A stretch of DNA of 64,000 nucleotides, taken from positions 868,001-932,000 of the forward strand of contig NZ_JQNA01000002.1 of the NCBI RefSeq assembly GCF_000745015.1, read 5' to 3'. The DNA comes from Burkholderia sp. 9120 (lineage in GTDB: Bacteria; Pseudomonadota; Gammaproteobacteria; Burkholderiales; Burkholderiaceae). Of the stretch, positions 34,755-43,014 are shown piece after piece. A program made the position numbers and the translations under genes. Each line of letters starts with the position of its first letter. Position 1 is the first letter of the stretch. The notes under the pieces are model-generated. The model saw only the letters and a program-made list of their open reading frames with translations, was not told the origin of the DNA and did no database searches.

Positions 34755-35728
34755 GCGCGGGCCTGAGCATGGGCATGGGCTTGAGCGGTACGCATGTGCT
34801 GGCGTTGATCGCGCTGCCCGACGCGACGCTCGATGCGCTGCAGCACGATTACATGCTGCACTACCACCCGGATAATTTAAACACCGAGGCACTGTCGTCG
34901 CGCATTGAACTGGCGAACGTGCGCGCGGTAGTGACCAACGGTTCAACCGGTTTGTCGGACGCGCAGATGGCCGCGCTGCCCGCGCTCGAGATCGTCAGCG
35001 CGTTCGGTGCCGGTTACGAGAACGTCGATGTCGCCGCCGCCACGCGACGCGGCATCGTCGTCACGCATGCGCCGGGCGCGAATGCGGCGACCGTCGCCGA
35101 TCATGCAATCGGTCTGCTGCTCGCGCTCGCGCGCGGCTACGCGCCGCTTACCGACGCGGTGCGCGCCGGCCATTGGCGCACCTCGCGCGCCGAGCGGCCG
35201 ACGCTGACGGGCGCGCGCTTAGGTCTCGTCGGCATGGGTCGGATCGGCCGGTTGATCGCCGCGCGCGCGCAGGGCTTCGACGTCACGCTCGGTTATCACG
35301 GACGTCAGCCACATGCCGACGCGCCCGGCCGCTACTACGGCAACCTCGTCGAACTCGCGCGGGATAGCGAGTTTCTGGTGATCGCCTGCAACGGTGGACC
35401 AGCGACGAAACATCTGATCGATCGTGACGTGCTGCGGGCGCTCGGGCCGCACGGCTACGTGGTGAACGTGTCGCGCGGTTCGGTGCTGGACACGCAGGCG
35501 CTGATCGACGCGCTCGCCGACGGCGTGCTCGCGGGCGCGGGGCTCGACGTGATCGACAGCGAACCCGAGGTGCCGCGCGCGCTGCTCGATCATCCCGGCG
35601 TGCTGATTACGCCGCATATCGCGGGGCGTTCGCCGGCTTCATGGATCGCGCAGCGCGACGCGTTGCTCGCCAGTCTGTCGCAGCACTTCGCCCAGGCACC
35701 GATCGAATTCGCGGTGCGCACTGCCTGA
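34751..35728 (+). CDS. D-isomer-specific 2-hydroxyacid dehydrogenase
   Basis: 325 residues, with the start in an ATGA overlap. The NAD(P)-binding Rossmann loop GLVGMGRIGRLIA, the Arg in VSRGSVLD, the Glu in IDSEPEVP and the catalytic His in ITPHIAGRS are all present. It resembles GhrB/hydroxypyruvate reductase-type enzymes and reduces a 2-keto acid or oxidises a D-2-hydroxy acid. Coupling to the VOC protein suggests consecutive steps. The substrate is not evident. Confidence 0.92.
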   Translation: MSAGLSMGMGLSGTHVLALIALPDATLDALQHDYMLHYHPDNLNTEALSSRIELANVRAVVTNGSTGLSDAQMAALPALEIVSAFGAGYENVDVAAATRRGIVVTHAPGANAATVADHAIGLLLALARGYAPLTDAVRAGHWRTSRAERPTLTGARLGLVGMGRIGRLIAARAQGFDVTLGYHGRQPHADAPGRYYGNLVELARDSEFLVIACNGGPATKHLIDRDVLRALGPHGYVVNVSRGSVLDTQALIDALADGVLAGAGLDVIDSEPEVPRALLDHPGVLITPHIAGRSPASWIAQRDALLASLSQHFAQAPIEFAVRTA

Positions 35729-35731
35729 AAC

Positions 35732-35757
35732 AGGGCGGCGCAGCATCACGCCGCCCT
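35732..35757 (+). terminator. Stem-loop after the dehydrogenase gene
   Basis: AGGGCGGCG at 35732-35740 and CGCCGCCCT at 35749-35757 form a perfect 9-bp GC-rich stem with an 8-nt loop, 4 nt after the stop codon. A short pyrimidine stretch follows but no T-run, so termination is probable rather than certain. Confidence 0.55.
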
Positions 35758-35769
35758 CTCCGTCGTCCG

Positions 35770-35850
35770 CTGTTCCCGCTGTTCCCGCTGTTCCCGCTGT
35801 TCCCGCTGTTCCCGCTGTTCCCGCTGTTCCCGCTGTTCCCGCTGTTCCCA
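35770..35850. repeat. Nine-copy 9-bp tandem repeat (CTGTTCCCG)n upstream of a porin
   Basis: The unit CTGTTCCCG is repeated eight times perfectly, and a ninth copy ends in A. The array sits between the terminator of the dehydrogenase operon and the porin ATG at 35871, ending 20 nt before it, so it lies in the promoter or 5' leader. Copy-number change would alter spacing without affecting any reading frame. Confidence 0.95.
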
Positions 35851-35870
35851 ACCGCACCAGAGGATCCGCC

Positions 35871-36896
35871 ATGAACGTTCGATCGTTGGGCGCGCTCGCG
35901 CTCAGTTGCGTCACTGCATGGGGACTCGCGTCCCGCGTGGTTCATGCACAGACGTCTGTCACGCTGTACGGACTCGTCGGCCTCGATATCGCCGACACCA
36001 AACGCAGCAACGGCCCGCCCGCCGCGATCGCCGAACAAAGCCCCGGGCTCACGGCGCCGTACTGGGGCATCCGCGTCAACGAGGAACTCGGCGCCGGCTA
36101 TCGCGCGATCGCCGTGCTCGAAAGCTTCTTCCAGCCGACCAACGGCGGCGTCGGCCGCACGTCCGCCGATCCGTTCTGGGGCCGCAACTCGTACGTCGGC
36201 ATTGCCGGGCCGTTCGGCCGCGTCACGCTCGGGCGGCACACCAACCTGCTCTACCTCGCCGAACAGGCGGTCAATCCGTTTCAGGCGTCGATCCTGTTTT
36301 CGCCGCTGGTGATGCAGACCTTCACCGCGCCGTACGGCGGTAGCATCGCGGGCGATACCGTGTGGAACAACGGCATTCAGTACACCAGTCCGAATCTGAA
36401 CGGCCTGACCACCACGGCCGTGTATGCGCCCGGCGGCTTCGCGGGCGCGAACGGCGTCTACAACGCCGCGTTATCCACCACCTATGCCGGCGGTTCGCTC
36501 ACCGCTGTCGCGACCGTGCAACGCACGCGCGTGGTGGCCGGTGTCGCATCGCCGACACAGAACGCGTACCTCGTCGGCGGTGCGTACGATTTTTCGCTGT
36601 TCAAACTGTACGGCGCATTGCAAGGACTGCGCACCGATTCGACCGGCGTCGGCGCGCACACCTTCGAAGCGGGCCTGTTCGTGCCGCTCACCGCGCAACT
36701 CAGCGCGCTCGCCGAATGGGCCTACACGCGCCGCAGCGCGCCGAAAAACGCCGTCAGCGGGCGCAACACGGGCTCCGCCGGGCTCGACTACTTCCTCTCC
36801 AAACGCACCGATCTGTACCTGCTGACCGTCTACGACCGGCTTTCCGGTTACGGCACAGCCATGACTTATGCGACCGGAATCCGGCATCTGTTTTGA
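35871..36896 (+). CDS. Gram-negative general porin (trimeric, OmpC-like)
   Basis: 341 residues. The signal peptide ends VVHAQTS and the mature protein starts SVTLYGLVGLDI, the standard Burkholderiales porin opening. The sequence alternates as expected for 16 beta-strands and ends in a C-terminal Phe (GIRHLF), the outer-membrane assembly signal. It gives diffusion of small hydrophilic solutes. The upstream 9-bp array may influence expression. Neighbouring catabolic genes suggest a role in uptake of their substrate. Confidence 0.93.
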   Translation: MNVRSLGALALSCVTAWGLASRVVHAQTSVTLYGLVGLDIADTKRSNGPPAAIAEQSPGLTAPYWGIRVNEELGAGYRAIAVLESFFQPTNGGVGRTSADPFWGRNSYVGIAGPFGRVTLGRHTNLLYLAEQAVNPFQASILFSPLVMQTFTAPYGGSIAGDTVWNNGIQYTSPNLNGLTTTAVYAPGGFAGANGVYNAALSTTYAGGSLTAVATVQRTRVVAGVASPTQNAYLVGGAYDFSLFKLYGALQGLRTDSTGVGAHTFEAGLFVPLTAQLSALAEWAYTRRSAPKNAVSGRNTGSAGLDYFLSKRTDLYLLTVYDRLSGYGTAMTYATGIRHLF

Positions 36897-36984
36897 CGCG
36901 CTAGGCCATTCGGGTCAACCCGCTATAACTAAACCGCTGTTTTGTATAAAAAAATAAAGCTCGGAATCCAAATTTTGCCGTGGG

Positions 36985-37010
36985 TATAATTTTTTCCAGT
37001 TTGTGTATAC
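36985..37010 (+). promoter_or_regulatory. Promoter -10 box and GTATAC operator before the second porin
   Basis: A perfect TATAAT at 36985-36990 is followed by TGTGTATACAC with core 37005-37010, just downstream of the expected start site, an arrangement suited to repression. The -35 box is poor. The GTATAC core matches those beside the GntR gene and the VOC operon. Confidence 0.55.
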
Positions 37011-37099
37011 ACGACAGAAAAGGAAGGCACCGCGGCTGTCGCGCGCGACGACAGCACTCTCAACAACACGAAAAGAACGACGATTTGTTTGGAGATGGA

Positions 37100-38140
37100 A
37101 TGAAAAAGAAGACTCTCGTGTCAGGCGCCATGATGCTTGCATGCGCCGGGGCACATGCTCAGTCGAGCGTCTGGCTGTCCGGTTATGTCGACCTGAACAT
37201 CGAACATCTGATCTCATCCGGCTCGGGCGGCAACGTCACGCGCATGTCGAGCGGCGGGTTGAACAACTCGCGTTTCAACCTGAGCGGCGTCGAGGATCTG
37301 GGCGGCGGCAACAAGGCCGTGTTCACCGTCGAGCCGATGTTCTCCGCGAACACCGGCGTGCAGTCGACGCAGTTCCGCCAATCGTTCGTCGGTCTCAAGG
37401 GCAACTGGGGTGAAGTGACCATGGGGCGTCAGTTCACGCCGTCGTACTGGATTGCGGGCTACGCCGATCCGAGCTGGGCGGCCGATTTCAGTATGGTCAA
37501 CAACATGGAGTTCTTCTACGCGTCGTATCGCGTGGATAACGCGATCCAGTACAAGACGCCGAGTTTCTACGGCTTCACCGGCCGCATCATGGCCACGACC
37601 GGCGTGGGCGACAGCACCCGCGCGGGACGCTTCCTGAGCACCAGCCTCGACTATCGCCACGGGCCGATCTTCATCGGCGCGGTGAGCGAGTTGCAGTACA
37701 CGCGGGACATCTTCAAGTCGTCGCAGATTCATTCGTCGCGCGATAACTACTTTGCCGCTGTCTACAAGTTCGGCGGCTTCGAGCCGACCCTGATCTATCA
37801 CACGTACAACGGCTATTACGCTTATCCGCCGTACGTTGCGTTCAATTCGCAAGGCTGGGACGCGCAGGTCGGCGCGCGCTGGAATATCGACGGCCGCAGC
37901 CGCGTGTATGTCAGCGTGGTGCATCGTCACGACGACAACAACAAGAGCATTTCCAGCGCGACCGGCGGCGTGATCGGCTACCTGTACGGTTTGTCGAAAC
38001 GCACCGACCTGTATGCGACGTTCGCTCACGTGAAGAGCCAGAACAACGTGCCGGTTGCGTATCCGGTGACGTTCCAGGTCTATCCGAACGCGGGACAGAA
38101 TCCGAGCGGCTTCCAGTTCGGTATTCGTCACGCGTTCTAA
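37100..38140 (+). CDS. Porin, Gram-negative type
   Basis: 346 residues from the ATG at 37100, with GGAG upstream. The signal peptide MKKKTLVSGAMMLACAGAHA is followed by QSSVWLSGYVDLNIEHL. It is a beta-barrel rich in Tyr, Ser and Gly ending in GIRHAF, again with a terminal Phe. It is divergent in sequence from the porin at 35871. A GntR-type box in its promoter and a 19-bp gap to the LVIVD gene suggest it belongs to the catabolic regulon, probably as substrate-specific porin. Confidence 0.93.
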   Translation: MKKKTLVSGAMMLACAGAHAQSSVWLSGYVDLNIEHLISSGSGGNVTRMSSGGLNNSRFNLSGVEDLGGGNKAVFTVEPMFSANTGVQSTQFRQSFVGLKGNWGEVTMGRQFTPSYWIAGYADPSWAADFSMVNNMEFFYASYRVDNAIQYKTPSFYGFTGRIMATTGVGDSTRAGRFLSTSLDYRHGPIFIGAVSELQYTRDIFKSSQIHSSRDNYFAAVYKFGGFEPTLIYHTYNGYYAYPPYVAFNSQGWDAQVGARWNIDGRSRVYVSVVHRHDDNNKSISSATGGVIGYLYGLSKRTDLYATFAHVKSQNNVPVAYPVTFQVYPNAGQNPSGFQFGIRHAF

Positions 38141-38159
38141 TACAAAAAGGAGGAAGCCC

Positions 38160-39962
38160 ATGCTTCGCACAAGCCATCTGAAATCCACTCTCGCAACCGG
38201 CGCGCTGCTGGCGTTCATGTCGGCCGCCGCGTACGCGAGCGGCGATGCGGCGCAACCTGTGGCGGCGGCCTCGGACGCGGCCGCAACCGCTGCGGCGGCA
38301 TCGGCGACGCCCGGCACGCCCGCGGTCAAAGACCCGTACCTCGCCGCGTGGCTGCGCCTGACGCCGAATCGCCCGCCGCTGCCGCTCAAGCCCGGCGTCG
38401 ACTACGGCATGGACCCGGCGACCGGCCAGTTCGTGTGGCCGAAAGCGACGCCCGAAGTTCACCAGGGGCAGCGCTTCCCCGGTGAAATGACCACGTGGGA
38501 CAAGAAGAGTTACGCGAAGGACGTGAAGGTGCTGGCCTTCTATCCGCTCGTCGATTCGCCCTTTCACGCCTGGAACAATATCGCCGACTTCGACGGTCAC
38601 CGTTACCTCTACATTCACGACCGCGACTATCTGCGGATCATGGACGTGACCGATCCCGCCAACGGCAAGGTGGTGTTTTCGCAAGGCGGCACGTGGGGTC
38701 CGAAAGGACCGACCGAGCACTTCGATCCGAACAACGTCCACAACTATCTGGGCGGCGCCACCATCGTGTGGAGCAAGAAGCTTGGCAAGCCAGTGCTGGT
38801 GGCGTCGTTTGAAATTGGCCGTTATGGGCTGATGACGGACAAGAGCGAGCAGCCGGACAAGGTCGAGGCGCAACGTCACTACAACTCGCTGAAGGGCTTC
38901 AAGGTCTTCGAAATGGACGGCCCGCTGCCGAGCCAATGGAAGCTGATCGCGACGCGTACCACCGACTACAAGCATCCCGATGCGCCGGTCGGCCAGCAAC
39001 AGGGTTCGGGTTCGCTCGATGCGCCGGAGTACTACGGCGGCAAGTACATGATTCTGTCGGCCGCGCCGGATGACAGCTACGGATTGACCGAGTACCCGAA
39101 CTATCTGTATTCGCCGGGCTATCAGGTGTGGGACATGTCGGATCCGGCCGATCCGAAGTTCGTTTCGCAGATCTCGGTGCCGGGGCAGATTCTCGGTAAT
39201 GACGCCCATGAGCAGGCTTATCTGCAGAATCCGCGTGCGGGGAATCGTACTTCGTGGATGGGGTCGCGAATTCCCATCTTCTTGCCGAAGCCTTTGGAAC
39301 AAGGCGGCAAGATTGGCTTTGGCGCGATGGGCGGGCTGGGCTTGTACTCGTTCGATCTGTCGAATCCGGCTAAGCCGAAGGTACTCGGCAATGTGAATAC
39401 GGCGCCGAGTTTCGCGGGCACCGAGTACGACAATGCCGATGTCAGTCAGTACGAGCGCACAGGCTTCGTACTGACGAGCGGTTATCCGATGAATCGCGAT
39501 TGCTATGAGCCGTATAAGGATATCTTTGTCGTCGATGCGCGCGATCCTTCGCATCTGAAGGTAGCAGCGAAGTTGCCTCAGCCTACGCCGCCTGAGGGCG
39601 CGCCTTTCACCAGCTTCTGCCAGCGTGGGGGGAACTTTGGGCCGAAGCGTTCCAATGCTATTGGGCAACCTGGTGGGTCGCGGCAAGGGGTGATTCCTTA
39701 CTCGTTCTATAACGCCGGTGTGCAGATCTTCGATGTGCGGAATCCGGAGAAGCCGACTATTGCTGGGTATTTTGTGCCTGCTCTGGCGGATGAAAGTGAG
39801 TTGCCGAGTTATACGCTTGGGAAGGGTGTGCTGGCGATTTATACCGAGTACGACCGCAATATCATCTGGGCCTTTACTGAGAATGGCGCGTATGCGTTGT
39901 CGACGCCGTTGTTGGGCAAGCCGGTGATTGGCGCACCGGCTAAGCCTTGGCCGCCGCGGTGA
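38160..39962 (+). CDS. Secreted LVIVD-repeat protein
   Basis: 600 residues. The signal peptide is TLATGALLAFMSAAAYA, followed by an Ala-rich segment to about residue 55. The rest is built of beta-propeller-like repeats with the recurring pattern hydrophobic-x-DV-x-(D/N)P-x-x-P-K, for example IMDVTDPANGK, VWDMSDPADPK, SFDLSNPAKPK and IFDVRNPEKP, the LVIVD-repeat signature. It is probably periplasmic or extracellular. Function unknown; it may bind a ligand or partner with a redox protein, since a cytochrome c gene follows 125 bp downstream. Ribosome site AGGAGG precedes the ATG. Codon use becomes less GC-biased toward the 3' end. Confidence 0.88.
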   Translation: MLRTSHLKSTLATGALLAFMSAAAYASGDAAQPVAAASDAAATAAAASATPGTPAVKDPYLAAWLRLTPNRPPLPLKPGVDYGMDPATGQFVWPKATPEVHQGQRFPGEMTTWDKKSYAKDVKVLAFYPLVDSPFHAWNNIADFDGHRYLYIHDRDYLRIMDVTDPANGKVVFSQGGTWGPKGPTEHFDPNNVHNYLGGATIVWSKKLGKPVLVASFEIGRYGLMTDKSEQPDKVEAQRHYNSLKGFKVFEMDGPLPSQWKLIATRTTDYKHPDAPVGQQQGSGSLDAPEYYGGKYMILSAAPDDSYGLTEYPNYLYSPGYQVWDMSDPADPKFVSQISVPGQILGNDAHEQAYLQNPRAGNRTSWMGSRIPIFLPKPLEQGGKIGFGAMGGLGLYSFDLSNPAKPKVLGNVNTAPSFAGTEYDNADVSQYERTGFVLTSGYPMNRDCYEPYKDIFVVDARDPSHLKVAAKLPQPTPPEGAPFTSFCQRGGNFGPKRSNAIGQPGGSRQGVIPYSFYNAGVQIFDVRNPEKPTIAGYFVPALADESELPSYTLGKGVLAIYTEYDRNIIWAFTENGAYALSTPLLGKPVIGAPAKPWPPR

Positions 39963-40087
39963 GCGGTTTGGGTTTTTGTTGTTCCATGCTGTTGGATTGA
40001 GCGCTTTGCTTTTTGCCCTGCCGGCGGTTTCGTTCGGTGGGGCTTTTTGTTTTTTGTTCTTTTGTTCTTTTTGTCTGGAGTGTGATT

Positions 40088-40447
40088 GTGAAATGGATTC
40101 GGGTCTTTTGGGTTCTTGTGGGTGTGGCTGGAGGGACTCTTGGTGCTGGTGCCTTTGGTGCTACGGCTGCGGCTACGGCCGGAGATGCTGCGAATGCCGC
40201 TCACTCGAGCTCGGCCAGCGAGCAGACTTGCCGCGCTTGTCATTCCATCGATACCACTAAAGTCGGGCCGCCCTTTCGGGCTATCTCCGAACGCTATCGC
40301 GGTGATCCTGATGCGGTTGCGAAGCTTGTGAAAAGTATGCTTGAGGGGAGCTCGGGGAAGTGGAATACCGGGGCGAGTATGCCGGCTAATGCGATTTCTC
40401 ATGCTGATGCTGAGAGGTTTGCTCGGTGGGTTCTTGGGGTTAAGTAG
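40088..40447 (+). CDS. Small monohaem cytochrome c
   Basis: 119 residues from a GTG at 40088 with GGAG 8 nt upstream. A signal segment (IRVFWVLVGVAGGTLGAGAFG) leads to a c-type domain with the haem motif CRACH, a KVGPPF stretch and a Met ligand in GASMPAN, as in cytochrome c551/c552. It should carry electrons in the periplasm. It follows the LVIVD gene, so the two may form a redox pair. Codon use is noticeably less GC-rich than the catabolic genes, like the 3' end of the LVIVD gene. Confidence 0.9.
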   Translation: MKWIRVFWVLVGVAGGTLGAGAFGATAAATAGDAANAAHSSSASEQTCRACHSIDTTKVGPPFRAISERYRGDPDAVAKLVKSMLEGSSGKWNTGASMPANAISHADAERFARWVLGVK

Positions 40448-40491
40448 TGGGGGGGTGCCGGTTGGCTGGGGTTTGGTGTGCTCTTTGGGTG

Positions 40492-40872
40492 TTGGCCTTT
40501 CCTTGTGTTCTTTGTGGTCTATTAGTGATCCCCCTGTGCGGGGGGCACCTACTTTTCTTTGCCTGCCGCAAAGAAAAGTAGGCAAAAGAAAGCGGCTCAC
40601 ACCGCTAACCATTAAGCGGGTCCCCCGCGCAGTTGCGGTAGTGGTGCATCTGGAATCCGTGCTCTCGCACATTCCGCGCTCGTGACAAAGGCGTCATTCT
40701 TCCGGCGGCGCTTCGCGCGCCGCGGCGGTCGTTCAAGCACGGCCGCTGCTAAGCGGGTCTCCCGCACAGTTGCGGTAGTGGCTCATCTGGAATCCGTGCT
40801 CTAGCACATTCCGAGCTCGTGACTAAGGCGTCATTCTTCCGGCGGCGCTGCGCGCGCCGTCGCGGTCGTCCG
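40492..40872. repeat. Left arm of a long inverted repeat
   Basis: This segment recurs in reverse complement at 42641-43014 with only scattered differences. It starts GGCCTTTCCTTG and contains a perfect 14-bp hairpin CTACTTTTCTTTGC / GCAAAGAAAAGTAG (40549-40562 and 40568-40581). Two tandem units of about 137 bp then begin at AAGCGGGTC (40614 and 40751), each ending in a CCGGCGGCGC / GCGCGCCG stem. There is no coding capacity. The hairpin type is common in Burkholderiales intergenic DNA (from memory). Confidence 0.9.
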
Positions 40873-41306
40873 TAAGTCACTCGCTTTTTTGCGGTCTCCA
40901 GCGCACTTCTGGCATCGTGCTCGGCCGCCCTACATCGCTTCCTACCCCAGAAAGTGGAGCATCTGGATTCCTCGCCCTCGCACAGTCATTGTCTGCGACA
41001 CACGCCCTTGGCTCTCTCCTTCCGTCTCGCGCTCGTCGGCGTTCTCGGCGTCGAGCCAATCGTCGGTGGTGCTGGATTCAGCATCGCCTCGCTCGTGCGT
41101 CCGTCTAATGATTATTTTTATCTGCTTCGAACATTTGGCGGCAGGTGGGCTTGGGTTTCGATTGCGGGGTGGAATAAAACGGCGGGAGGATGTGTTTAAC
41201 CACCTGTAGCCCATCCTGCGGCGCTGAGCGGTCGATGAACAACGTGCTGGTGTACGTCGGGATGGATTCTGTGCCCAGATAGTGCTAAATCGATGCCGGT
41301 CATGAC
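40873..41306. other. 434-bp gap between repeat arm and response regulator
   Basis: No convincing gene; short frames on both strands are Arg/Ser-rich shadows. The stretch around 41105-41190 is AT-richer and may hold the promoter of the response regulator. I see no IS element or attachment site. Confidence 0.5.
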
Positions 41307-41984
41307 ATGTGGAACATCTTGATCATTGAAGACGACCCGTGTGTCGCGCAGAAAATCGCCCGCACGCTCAACGCGGGCGGCATCTCCGTCGACGTGACAG
41401 ACAGCGGCCGCAAAGGCATCAGGCGCTTGATGAGCACGGATTACGACGCCGTGATCCTTAGCCGGACACCGCCGGATCTCGACGGGCAGAGCGTTCTGGC
41501 GACGCTGCGCGGCATTGGCGCGCAATCGCCGATTCTGATGGTGAGTCCCGTGGCCGATGTGCATGAACGCATCGAAGGCCTGCGTGCCGGCGCGGATGAC
41601 TATATGTCCATGCCGTTCTCGTTCGACGAAATGCTCGCCCGCATCGAAGTGCTGCTACGAACACGGCCGTCGCTCAAGAAAGAAGCGCAACCGATGTTGC
41701 GCGTCGACTCATTGCGGCTCGACCTCGTGAAGCGAACGCTCATGTTCCGGCAGGACAAACTCTGTCTGCAACCGACCGAGTTCCGCCTACTCGAATTCAT
41801 GATGCGGCACGCGGGCCAGGTACTGACACGCAGCATGATCTTCGAAGCCGTATGGGACCGCCATTTCGATCCCGACACGAACCTGATCGACGTCCATGTC
41901 GCCCGCCTGCGCAAAAAGGTCGGCGAGCTCGGCGCGCAACAGATGATCCGGACAGTGCGCGGCTCCGGTTATCGATTCGGCTAG
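41307..41984 (+). CDS. OmpR-type response regulator with degenerate receiver
   Basis: 225 residues. The receiver (1-115) keeps the acidic Asp9/Asp10 and Ser80, but the phosphoacceptor Asp is Ser52 (ILSRTPP where its paralogue has TLDRMLP) and the conserved Lys is Met102 (SMPF for TKPF). It can therefore not be phosphorylated in the usual way. The winged-helix DNA-binding domain (about 128-225) is intact (LQPTEFRLLEFMMRH, NLIDVHVARLRKKV, IRTVRGSGYRFG). No histidine kinase is nearby. It is a clear paralogue of the intact regulator at 61403. It lies inside the inverted-repeat-bounded segment. Its targets are unknown. Confidence 0.93.
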   Translation: MWNILIIEDDPCVAQKIARTLNAGGISVDVTDSGRKGIRRLMSTDYDAVILSRTPPDLDGQSVLATLRGIGAQSPILMVSPVADVHERIEGLRAGADDYMSMPFSFDEMLARIEVLLRTRPSLKKEAQPMLRVDSLRLDLVKRTLMFRQDKLCLQPTEFRLLEFMMRHAGQVLTRSMIFEAVWDRHFDPDTNLIDVHVARLRKKVGELGAQQMIRTVRGSGYRFG

Positions 41985-42219
41985 CAACGTCAGCGAGGGA
42001 CACCAGAACAAACGGCAACAGGCAACAGTTGAATGAACGAAGCGTGACGGAGCGCAAGAATTCACGGAGTACTTTCGAATGTATCGCCACATTGGTCTTC
42101 GTATTACTCCTTGAACACCCAATGGATGATGGCATCACTATTCTTCGAGACGTTCGAACCCGGTCTACCGGAAGTTTTTTCGGTGCGGGAGTAAGAACAT
42201 CACTCAAGAGGAAGAGAGC

Positions 42220-42576
42220 ATGTTTACACACAAGATCTCAGCTCACGGCGCGCCCTTCATGGCCGAAAAGCGTCTGGAGTCCAACGATTGTGCGAGTGGT
42301 TACACGGCGGCAAAGAGTTGGGCGAAGGACGTCCCCTTCGACACCAAACGCGTCGAGTTGCAATCTTGCTACGGCGCCACGGGGGGACCGTTCTCGAACG
42401 CTCAAATGTTATCCAACAGAACGGGGCTACCGGTAATAGGCTACGCCGGAAAGGTCAGCAACATGAAGGGCGAACCGGAGTGGTTCAAACCCCAGTCTTC
42501 CGGAGTCGCGGCTTTTACAGGCAAGGTAAACGACGCGATCGGTTCGGCCAAAACATGGGGAAGAACAAGTCCGTAA
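42220..42576 (+). CDS. Orphan small protein with SCYGATGG motif
   Basis: 118 residues from an ATG preceded by GAGGAAGAGAG. It contains VELQSCYGATGGPFSNAQ followed by a GLPVIGYAGKV segment. This pattern recalls stand-alone pieces of large secreted proteins in which a beta-strand ending in Ser-Cys is followed by an Ala-Gln-helix and a PV-strand, as in some Rhs/toxin C-termini and caspase-fold proteins. That likeness is from pattern memory only. No signal peptide. It may be a regulator target, a small effector or a fragment. It lies between the degenerate response regulator and the right repeat arm. Confidence 0.6.
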   Translation: MFTHKISAHGAPFMAEKRLESNDCASGYTAAKSWAKDVPFDTKRVELQSCYGATGGPFSNAQMLSNRTGLPVIGYAGKVSNMKGEPEWFKPQSSGVAAFTGKVNDAIGSAKTWGRTSP

Positions 42577-42640
42577 GAGAGTCCCGCCAGGGTGAAATGC
42601 AAAAGCGGCGAAGAACCAACCCCAAAGCCACGGCGCAAGA

Positions 42641-43014
42641 CCGACCCCGGCGGCGCGCGAAGCGCCGCCGGAAGAATGACACCTTGCCACGAGCACGGAA
42701 TGCGCGAGAACACAGATTCCAGATGCACCACCACCGCAACTGCGCGGGAGACCCGCTTAGCAGCGGCCGTGCTTGAACGACCGCGACGGCGCGCGCAGCG
42801 CCGCCGGAAGAATGACGCCTTGCCACGAGCGCGGAATGTGCGAGAGCACGGATTCCAGATGCACCACTACCGCAATTGTGCGGGGGACCCGCTTAATGGT
42901 TAGCGGTGTGAGCCGCTTTCTTTTGCCTACTTTTCTTTGCGGCAGGCAAAGAAAAGTAGGTGCTCCCCCGCACAGGGGGATCACTAATAGACCACAACCA
43001 AATCAAGGAAAGGC
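42641..43014. repeat. Right arm of the long inverted repeat
   Basis: Reverse complement of the 40492-40872 segment, with the same order of parts: two units of about 136 bp, the 14-bp hairpin at 42927-42940/42946-42959, the CCCCCGCACAGGGGG element and CAAGGAAAGGCC at the end. The arms bracket about 1.77 kb. Small differences between the arms show they are not very recent copies. Confidence 0.9.

Noticed and set aside
35770..35850. CRISPR-like array
   Set aside because: The 9-bp units are contiguous with no spacers, so it is a simple tandem repeat.
35639..35914. Minus-strand ORF coding for a repeated Gly-Thr-Ala stretch
   Set aside because: It is only the translation of the 9-bp repeat in an antisense frame and overlaps the dehydrogenase and porin genes.
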